Positions 1-4,840 of a stretch of DNA of 8,584 nt are shown here, in pieces. Origin of the DNA: Nitrospirota bacterium (GTDB taxonomy: Bacteria > Nitrospirota_A > Leptospirillia > Leptospirillales > Leptospirillaceae). The translations under genes and the position numbers were made by a program. The notes beneath the pieces are model-generated. The model saw nothing but the letters and a program-made list of their open reading frames with translations, was not told where the DNA came from and ran no database searches. Within the stretch, counting starts at the first letter, position 1, and the number at the start of each line of letters is the position of its first letter. The stretch is from assembly GCA_021795275.1 (NCBI GenBank), contig JAJYPO010000093.1, positions 1 to 8,584 of the forward strand. The letters are read 5' to 3'.

Positions 1-403
1 CGCCGGCCATGCCGGAGGCGACAAGGCTTCGGGCGGTGAAGATCCCCGTCATGAAGGCGGCACAGGAGCCTCCGACATCCATGGCGGGAGGCCCTCCGTC
101 GGGGTAGAGGCGTGAGGAAATCCGGGCGGCGGTGGACGGGATGAAGCTTCCTGGCGTGGTGGTGGCGGCCAGAAGAAGGTCCGGCTTGGGAAGGCCCGGA
201 AGGCGGTAGAAGAGGTCATTGGCTGCGCGGACGCCAAGCTCCACCTCGTCTTCGAAGGGGGCGTAGGCCCGGGTTTTGATGCCTGTGAGACGAAAAATCG
301 CCTCGGGAGGAGTCCCCGTGAGCTTTGATAGCTCCCGGTTGTCGACAAGACGGGACCCGATGGCCCGTCCCGGGATCCTGAGATAGACCGGTCGCGTTGT
401 CAT
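1..403 (-). CDS. fabH: FabH-type 3-oxoacyl-ACP synthase III, N-terminal part (cut by window edge)
   Basis: KAS III enzymes start fatty-acid synthesis by condensing an acyl-CoA primer with malonyl-ACP in the cytoplasm. Reading down from the ATG at 403-401, 134 codons stay open to the window edge, so the C-terminal part, including the His and Asn of the KAS III triad, is not visible. The visible part follows FabH closely. TGIKTRAY (residues 40-47) matches the FabH TGIRxR segment. AATTTP (79-84) matches the ATTS strand. PAMDVGGSCAAF (106-117) matches the nucleophile segment PAFDVAAACAGF of E. coli, placing the catalytic cysteine at residue 114 (codon 64-62) against C112 in E. coli. No in-frame start exists just upstream, so ATG 403 is the likely start although no good Shine-Dalgarno is visible. 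The gene is divergent from bamD. It could instead be a KAS III-like paralogue (beta-ketoacyl synthase for secondary lipids or a pathway-specific starter enzyme), because GGSC differs from the usual AAAC. The symbol is therefore a family-level label. Confidence 0.85.
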   Translation of the reverse strand, partial: MTTRPVYLRIPGRAIGSRLVDNRELSKLTGTPPEAIFRLTGIKTRAYAPFEDEVELGVRAANDLFYRLPGLPKPDLLLAATTTPGSFIPSTAARISSRLYPDGGPPAMDVGGSCAAFMTGIFTARSLVASGMAG

Positions 404-445
404 GGACGGGGCCTGTGCGGAAAAGATGATTTGGGCATGACTGTC

Positions 446-474
446 ATTGTGCGGCCGAAGAAGGAGGCCGTCAA
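446..474 (-). promoter_or_regulatory. Putative sigma70-type promoter for the FabH-like gene
   Basis: On the minus strand, TTGACG (474-469) is followed after exactly 17 bases by CACAAT (451-446). These match the -35 and -10 consensus at 5 of 6 and 4 of 6 positions. Transcription would start near position 440, giving a leader of roughly 35-40 bases before the ATG at 403. The promoter sits in the divergent spacer and its -35 overlaps the start of the bamD Shine-Dalgarno at 473-480, so expression of the two genes could interfere. Pattern match only. Confidence 0.4.
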
Positions 475-480
475 GGGAGG
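473..480 (+). promoter_or_regulatory. Ribosome binding site that fixes the GTG start of bamD
   Basis: AAGGGAGG lies 8 bases upstream of the GTG at 489. A TTG at 447 in the same frame has no comparable site and would add an arginine-rich stretch in front of the lipoprotein signal, so the GTG is preferred. Confidence 0.6.
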
Positions 481-488
481 TTGGCGGA

Positions 489-1217
489 GTGGGTGAAACG
501 GGAAAACGGCTTGCGGGTCTTCTGGCGGGGGCCCTCCTGATCACGGGGCTGGGAGGGTGCGCAAGTCTCAGCAACACCTTCCAGAAGTACAACCCCTTCA
601 CCAACATCCTTCCCAAGGACGAGCCGACCCACTCCTTCCGGACAAAGGTCTTCGGAACCTCGGCCCTTCTCGATGAGGCCTCCCGCTTCTACTTCAAGGG
701 GGATTTCATCGAGGCCCGGGGCGAATACAAGCGTTTCCTGGAGCTTCATCCCACCCACCCTCTGGCGGCCTTTGCCCAGTACAGGATCGGGATGTGCGAT
801 TTCTACCAGATCGGGAAGGTCGACCGGGACCCGACCCCTACGGAAAAGGCCATGGCCGACTTCCAGAAGGTGATCGACGAGTTTCCCGATTCACCTTACG
901 TGGAGAAGGCGGAGAAGAAGGTGGCCTACTGCCGGGAGAGAAAGGCCTCCCTTCATTTCTACGTGGGCAATTTCTACTACCGGACAAAGTTCTTCAAGGC
1001 CGCAGCCTACCGGTTCCATTCGATCCTTCTCAAGTATCCCGATTCAAAGATCTATGCCCGGGCCCAGTTCTGGTACGCCAAGTCCCTTTTTCGGGAAAAG
1101 AGGCGGAAAAAGGCGGCCGCGGTCATGGAGACCATCGTCCGCCAGGGGAAGACCTCCCCTTATGCCGGAAAGGCCCGGATCCTGCTCGACTACTGGAAGA
1201 GACGGGGATATATCTGA
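489..1217 (+). CDS. bamD: BamD-like outer membrane protein assembly lipoprotein
   Basis: BamD is the essential TPR lipoprotein of the BAM complex. It is anchored in the inner leaflet of the outer membrane and works with BamA to insert beta-barrel proteins. The 242-residue product (E. coli BamD: 245) starts at GTG 489 with a lipoprotein signal peptide: a Lys/Arg N-region, a hydrophobic core, and lipobox LGGC with the lipidated cysteine at residue 24. TPR-like helical pairs follow at about 59-90, 96-136, 153-187 and 190-224. Family hallmarks are LHPTHP (86-91; E. coli has LNPTHP), VDRDP (111-115) and FPDSPYV (132-138). Compared with E. coli, the first TPR (the one ending YPFGPY) appears to be absent and the loop before DRDP is shorter, while a roughly 34-residue polar linker follows the lipidated cysteine. 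It is the first gene of a tight five-gene run; its TGA overlaps the next ATG by one base. No clear promoter was found upstream on the plus strand. Assignment to the BamD/YfiO family is firm. Confidence 0.9.
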   Translation: MGETGKRLAGLLAGALLITGLGGCASLSNTFQKYNPFTNILPKDEPTHSFRTKVFGTSALLDEASRFYFKGDFIEARGEYKRFLELHPTHPLAAFAQYRIGMCDFYQIGKVDRDPTPTEKAMADFQKVIDEFPDSPYVEKAEKKVAYCRERKASLHFYVGNFYYRTKFFKAAAYRFHSILLKYPDSKIYARAQFWYAKSLFREKRRKKAAAVMETIVRQGKTSPYAGKARILLDYWKRRGYI

Positions 1218-1675
1218 TGGGATTCTTTCCCCTTTTTGCCGATCTTACAGGTGAGCCGGTCCTGGTGGTGGGGGGAGGCTCCGTGGCCCTCCGCAGAATC
1301 CCCCGACTTCTCGAGGAAGGGGCCCGGATCACCCTGATCTCTCCCGTGGCCCTTCCGGGGCTTAAAACCCTGGCGGAGCAAGGACGGATCCTCTGGATCC
1401 GGAGAGGCTACCTCGAGGGGGACGAGGCCTCCTTCCGTCTGGCCTTTGCCCTGACCGACGACCCGGAGGTAAACGACCGGATCGCCTCCCGGACCGGAGG
1501 CCCCCTGACCAACGTGGCCACCAGGACGGCGGTCAGGCCCCTCACCGTTCCTGCCACCCGGAAGGGGGAGTCGGTGGTCCTGGCCGTGGCCTGCCGTCCC
1601 CCCGATCCGGAGCGTTCCCGAAAGCTCGCCGACCTGTGCCTTTCTGAGATCAGGAGGAGGGACGCCCATGCGTGA
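1217..1675 (+). CDS. Met8/CysG-N-like siroheme synthase domain protein with degenerate active site
   Basis: Members of this family (Met8p, CysG N-terminal domain) oxidise precorrin-2 with NAD and insert iron to make siroheme. The 152-residue product starts at ATG 1217, sharing one base with the bamD stop; its Shine-Dalgarno is weak, so translational coupling is likely. VLVVGGGSVALRR (15-27) is the Rossmann NAD-binding loop and aligns with CLIVGGGDVAERK of CysG. EEGARITLISP (33-43) and ALTDDPEVNDRI (78-89) also align with CysG without gaps. In NVAT (99-102), Thr102 replaces CysG Asp104, the residue needed for both dehydrogenase and chelatase activities. The SSGGTSP loop of CysG, including Ser128, is replaced by ACRPPDP (125-131). 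The protein is shorter than CysG-N (about 215 residues), ending soon after the Rossmann domain, so it lacks the C-terminal helical dimerisation region. NAD binding is plausible, but siroheme synthesis is doubtful. The gene neighbours no visible heme, sulfite or nitrite reductase genes. The family call is good; the function is unknown. Confidence 0.75.
   Translation: MGFFPLFADLTGEPVLVVGGGSVALRRIPRLLEEGARITLISPVALPGLKTLAEQGRILWIRRGYLEGDEASFRLAFALTDDPEVNDRIASRTGGPLTNVATRTAVRPLTVPATRKGESVVLAVACRPPDPERSRKLADLCLSEIRRRDAHA
1652..1660 (+). promoter_or_regulatory. Ribosome binding site of the small membrane protein, inside the preceding gene
   Basis: AGGAGGAGG sits 7 bases before the ATG at 1668 and lies within the end of the Met8-like coding sequence. 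It supports the 8-base overlap being a real translated junction. Confidence 0.6.
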
Positions 1676-1940
1676 TCTCCTTTATCCTCTGGGACGGGCC
1701 CTCCAGCTTCTGGGACTTGTCGTGACCTTCGTCGATGTCGTGCTCTTCTTTATCCAGAGCATGACGATGATGTTTCTTCTCAAGCTTTTCCTTTTCGGCA
1801 TCGCGGCCTTCTATTTCGGCTATTTCCTTTCGGGACTCGGAACGCCCCGTCCCCGACCGATCCAGCCGGAGAATCCCCGGACCGGAAAAAAGGGATCCCG
1901 GGGGCCGACCGGGCCCCCGGAGCCGGGGGACAAATCCTGA
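1668..1940 (+). CDS. Small two-helix membrane protein of unknown function
   Basis: This 90-residue protein is not one I recognise. A strong Shine-Dalgarno precedes ATG 1668, and the first 8 bases overlap the end of the Met8-like gene. Residues about 10-31 and 35-57 form two hydrophobic segments (LLGLVVTFVDVVLFFI and FLLKLFLFGIAAFYFGYFL) separated by a Met-rich turn (MTMM). The N-terminal region has basic residues (R2, R10). From about residue 60 the protein turns into a polar tail rich in Pro, Gly, Arg and Lys (RPRPIQPENPR and on), which is probably disordered. The composition and gene junctions suggest a genuine inner-membrane protein rather than a chance reading frame. Position between a Met8-like gene and a PstS-like gene suggests an envelope role, but no function can be assigned. 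Confidence 0.7.
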   Translation: MRDLLYPLGRALQLLGLVVTFVDVVLFFIQSMTMMFLLKLFLFGIAAFYFGYFLSGLGTPRPRPIQPENPRTGKKGSRGPTGPPEPGDKS

Positions 1941-1957
1941 GTACAAAGGGAGGCCTC

Positions 1958-3055
1958 ATGGTCCTTCTCCGCCCTCGTTGCCTGTGGACCCTCCTTTCCC
2001 TTCTGGGAGGAATGGGAGCCCTCCTTTGCGCCCCTCCCGCCTTTTCCGAAGACCTCATCCTCTCCGGCTCCTCCATGCTCTATCCCGTGAACCAGGCCTG
2101 GGCTACCGGATACGAGCGGGAGCATCCGGGGGCGCGCCTCCGGGTCCATTCGCCGGGCTCGGGCGCCGGAATCACCGGCACTTTTGAGGGGAACGTCTCG
2201 ATCGGGGCCTCGGACATCTTCCTCACCTCCCGTGAACTCGCAAAAAAGGGAGATATCGTCCTGCTTCCGGTGGCGCTCGAAGGTGTGGTGCCGGTGGTCA
2301 ACCTTCCCGCCAAGGCCCGCCGATCCCCCTTGCGTCTCGACGGGCCCCTTCTGGCCCGCCTTCTTACGGGCCGGATCGCCTTTTGGGACGACCCCCGCAT
2401 CGTCTTGGAGAATCCCGGCTTCTCCCTTCCTCACCTTCCGGTCCGGCCGGTCGTGCGCGCCGATACCTCGGGGACGTCCTTTCTCCTGACCGACTATCTG
2501 GCCCATTCCTGCCGGTGGTGGAGAGACAATGTGGGCCGCGAACCCATTCCGGAATGGCCACGGAACACGAATGCCCAGGCCGTTCCCGGATCCCGGGCTA
2601 TTGTAGCCGCGGTCCGGGCCCAGGAGGGAGCGATCGGCTACGTGGGGCTGGGATGGCTCAAACGGTCGGGACTCATGGCTGTGGCCCTCAAAAATGATGC
2701 CGGCCGGTATGTGGTGGCCTCGCCCCGGTCGATCGAAAGCGCGGTTGCGGGAATGGGGTCCCGGATCCCCTTTCCGGAGGGATACAACCGCTCCCTTGTC
2801 GGCGGAGGCTCCCATCCCGGGGCCTGGCCAGTGACCGGAGTGGAGTTCTGGATGGTGAGCCCCGACCTTCCCGAGCCGACGATGGCCGAAGTCCGTCGCC
2901 TGGTTCTTTGGGTCCTGACGGAGGGGCAGGCCCCGGGCTATACCACCTCCCGCGGCTTTGGCCCGCTCTCGGGCCTCCCGGGCCGACCGCTTTTGATCCG
3001 GAAACTCAGGGAGGTCCTTCCCGGGAATTCCTTCCGTCCGACGACCGGAGGGTAG
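1958..3055 (+). CDS. PstS-like periplasmic phosphate-binding protein
   Basis: PstS-family proteins capture phosphate in the periplasm for the PstCAB ABC importer. AAAGGGAGG (1945-1953) precedes ATG 1958 by 4 bases. The 365-residue product has a Sec signal peptide of about 30 residues (basic N-region, Leu-rich core, likely cleavage AFS-ED); Cys24 is not in a valid lipobox. The mature protein aligns with E. coli PstS. SGSSMLYP (36-43) corresponds to TGAGATFP, and GSGAG (67-71) to GSSGG. GASDIFL (83-89) corresponds to GASDAPL, and GVVPVVNLP matches GVVLAVNIP. RADTSGTSF (167-175) corresponds to RADGSGTSF, the main phosphate-binding loop, and GAIGYVGLGW to GAIGYVEYAY. The phosphate-binding loops are thus kept, which supports phosphate or a similar oxyanion as ligand. 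No pstC, pstA, pstB or phoU is nearby: an APC permease follows 6 bases later. It may serve a transporter encoded elsewhere or act as a sensor or scavenger. No Pho-box search could be made convincingly. Confidence 0.88.
   Translation: MVLLRPRCLWTLLSLLGGMGALLCAPPAFSEDLILSGSSMLYPVNQAWATGYEREHPGARLRVHSPGSGAGITGTFEGNVSIGASDIFLTSRELAKKGDIVLLPVALEGVVPVVNLPAKARRSPLRLDGPLLARLLTGRIAFWDDPRIVLENPGFSLPHLPVRPVVRADTSGTSFLLTDYLAHSCRWWRDNVGREPIPEWPRNTNAQAVPGSRAIVAAVRAQEGAIGYVGLGWLKRSGLMAVALKNDAGRYVVASPRSIESAVAGMGSRIPFPEGYNRSLVGGGSHPGAWPVTGVEFWMVSPDLPEPTMAEVRRLVLWVLTEGQAPGYTTSRGFGPLSGLPGRPLLIRKLREVLPGNSFRPTTGG
3047..3052 (+). promoter_or_regulatory. Ribosome binding site supporting the TTG start of the APC permease
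   Basis: GGAGGG, overlapping the last codons of the PstS-like gene, lies 9 bases before TTG 3062. No in-frame ATG or GTG occurs before the first transmembrane helix, so the TTG is the best start. Confidence 0.55.
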
Positions 3056-3061
3056 TCCCTC

Positions 3062-4669
3062 TTGGCCTCCGGAACCCTTCGCCGCGAGGGAGGGCCGCTC
3101 GGCCTTCTCTATGCCAGCCTCGGCGCCGTCATCGGCTCCGGATGGCTTTTCGGTCCTTTGAACGCCGCCCGGGAAGCCGGACCCCTTTCTCTTGGCTCAT
3201 GGACGATCGGAGCCCTCTCCATTCTCCTTCTGGGACTGGTCTACGCTGAACTGGGGCCCCTCGTTCCCCGGAGCGGGGCCATCATCCACATGAGCCACAT
3301 CGGGAATGGTCCCCTCCTGGGAAAGCTCTGGAGCTGGATCCTCTTTTTCTCCTACGTCTCCGTCCCTCCCGTCGAGGTGATGGCGATCCTGGCCTACGCC
3401 AACAACTACCTTCCGGGCTTCGTGGATCCTGTCTCGGGGCTTCTGACCCTCCGGGGAACCGGGATCGCCATTCTGCTCCTGGGGGCGATCACGGCCCTGA
3501 ACTTTCTGGTGATCCGGCTCGTCCTCATGATCAACAGCGCGGCCACCTTGTGGAAGCTCGTCATTCCCTTCGCCACCATTGCCCTCCTTCTCCTCCTCTC
3601 CTTCCATCCTGAAAACCTCTCCGTCGGAATTCCCAGGGAGGGTCTCGAAGGGATGTTCGTGGCGGTGGGGAACGCCGGAGTCATCTTCAGCTTCTTCGGG
3701 TTCAGGCAGGCGGTCGACCTGGCGGGAGAGACAAAGGATCCGGGGCGGAACATTCCCTTTGCCGTTATCGGCTCCGTCCTGGTGGGCAGTCTCCTTTACA
3801 TGGGGCTTGAGGCGGCCTTTCTCCTCTCCGTCGATCCGGGAGCCCTTGCGAAGAAGGGTTGGAGGGGGCTCAGCTTCCCGGGGGTCACCGGTCCCTTCGC
3901 GGCCCTGGCCGTCTCCCTGGGAGCCCTCTGGTGGGGAATGGTTCTCTATGCCGACGCCCTGGTCTCGCCGGCCGGAACCGCCTTCATCTACCTGACCTCG
4001 GCCGCCCGCATCGCCATGGCCCAGGGGGAGACGGGAAGCGCACCCCGTCTCCTGTCCCGGATCAACCGACAGGGAGTTCCCTGGGCCGGGCTTCTCCTGG
4101 CCTGGATCCTGGGATCCCTGTTCTTCTTCCCCTTTCCTTCGTGGCACCGCCTCGTGGCCTACATCTCCTCTGTCACCGTCCTGTCCTACTGCCTGGGTCC
4201 GGTCATCCTTCTCCAGCTCAGGCAGGCGATGCCGGACCTTCCGCGCCCCTTCCGTCTCTGGAAGGCTGACATCCTGGCTCCCCTTTCCTTCGTGGTCTCG
4301 AACTGGATCGTCTTCTGGTCCGGCCTCGCCACCTTGAGATTCACCCTCTTCGCCCTCCTTCTCGTCCTTCTGGGGACCCTCTTCGGGCGGCTTCTCTCCG
4401 GAAGGAAAAAAGGTGCCTCCCTGAGGGAGGAATGGGGACTCTCCCACAGCTGGTGGGTCCTCCCCTATTTCGGGGGAATGTGGATCCTGTCGGAGCTCGG
4501 GCCCCCGAGTCTGGGAGGCCGGGGAGTCCTGTCCTTCTTTGCCGACATGGGATTGGTGGCGCTCCTTTCCCTCCTGGTGCTCCGGCTGGCCCTCCGGGCC
4601 ACCGTTCCCGACTCGGAGATCGTCCGCTACATGCGGGAGCTTTCGGAGGGGCCGCCCTCCGGTCCCTGA
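3062..4669 (+). CDS. APC superfamily amino-acid permease, resembling aspartate:proton symporters
   Basis: APC permeases are inner-membrane secondary transporters that move amino acids or amines with protons or by exchange. The 535-residue protein begins at TTG 3062 with a short cytoplasmic stretch. GAVIGSGWLFGP (21-32) follows; it is the unwound substrate-binding part of helix 1 and closely resembles the GSIIGSGWLFG segment of YveA-type aspartate:proton symporters. Helices 2-5 are clear, with LVYAELGPLVPRSG (about 59-72) as the helix 2-3 consensus. VGNAGVIFSFFGFRQ (about 202-216) is helix 6, followed by LAGETKDPGRNIPFAV (about 219-234), the conserved family loop. Around 12 or more hydrophobic segments run to about residue 520, somewhat longer than the standard 12-helix form. 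It lies 6 bases after the PstS-like gene, probably in the same transcript. It is the last gene before the 171-base gap. The substrate is inferred only from family resemblance; a broader amino-acid or amine specificity is possible. Confidence 0.85.
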   Translation: MASGTLRREGGPLGLLYASLGAVIGSGWLFGPLNAAREAGPLSLGSWTIGALSILLLGLVYAELGPLVPRSGAIIHMSHIGNGPLLGKLWSWILFFSYVSVPPVEVMAILAYANNYLPGFVDPVSGLLTLRGTGIAILLLGAITALNFLVIRLVLMINSAATLWKLVIPFATIALLLLLSFHPENLSVGIPREGLEGMFVAVGNAGVIFSFFGFRQAVDLAGETKDPGRNIPFAVIGSVLVGSLLYMGLEAAFLLSVDPGALAKKGWRGLSFPGVTGPFAALAVSLGALWWGMVLYADALVSPAGTAFIYLTSAARIAMAQGETGSAPRLLSRINRQGVPWAGLLLAWILGSLFFFPFPSWHRLVAYISSVTVLSYCLGPVILLQLRQAMPDLPRPFRLWKADILAPLSFVVSNWIVFWSGLATLRFTLFALLLVLLGTLFGRLLSGRKKGASLREEWGLSHSWWVLPYFGGMWILSELGPPSLGGRGVLSFFADMGLVALLSLLVLRLALRATVPDSEIVRYMRELSEGPPSGP

Positions 4670-4778
4670 ACCCCCTCCGCCCTCCCGAAGGACAAGGCCC
4701 AAGTCCCTGACAGGACCCTGCCTTATGCCTCCCCCAAGTCGCTTTCCCCGGGAGGCGATCTCCGATTGGTTGACAGAA

Positions 4779-4825
4779 TCCGGAAGCTTTGCCACGCTTC
4801 CGGAAAGACACGAATCGTGCTTTTT
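4779..4825 (+). terminator. Inverted repeat with downstream T tract: possible terminator or leader hairpin
   Basis: TCCGGAAGC (4779-4787) and GCTTCCGGA (4796-4804) form a perfect 9-bp stem with an 8-base loop. After 16 bases, including a second tiny hairpin (CACG-AAT-CGTG, 4809-4819), comes CTTTTT (4820-4825). The T run is not directly against the main stem, so this is an imperfect rho-independent terminator for the upstream APC gene. It could equally be a leader structure for the GH15 gene, whose ribosome binding site begins 3 bases after the T run. Confidence 0.35.
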
Positions 4826-4827
4826 CC

Positions 4828-4835
4828 AGAGGAGG
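4828..4835 (+). promoter_or_regulatory. Ribosome binding site that fixes the ATG start of the GH15 gene
   Basis: AGAGGAGG lies 5 bases before ATG 4841. An in-frame TTG at 4766 is less likely, because it lacks such a site and would place the hairpin at 4779-4804 inside the coding region. Confidence 0.7.
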
Positions 4836-4840
4836 CTCCT

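Noticed and set aside
49..348. A 99-residue minus-strand reading frame rich in Pro and Ser
   Set aside because: It is an alternative frame of the FabH-like gene, which runs through the same DNA from ATG 403 and has clear FabH motifs; the Pro/Ser-rich product has no family features.
1820..2815. A 331-residue minus-strand open frame opposite the PstS-like gene
   Set aside because: It is antisense to a gene with strong family motifs and a good ribosome binding site; the product shows no recognisable domain.
4770..4798. A complete sigma70 promoter for the GH15 gene
   Set aside because: TTGACA is a perfect -35, but at 17-base spacing the -10 would be CACGCT, which matches only 2 of 6 positions; no better hexamer lies within the allowed spacing.
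4766..4840. An N-terminal extension of the GH15 protein from TTG 4766
   Set aside because: ATG 4841 has an AGAGGAGG site at 5 bases, while the TTG lacks one, and the extension would translate the dyad at 4779-4804.
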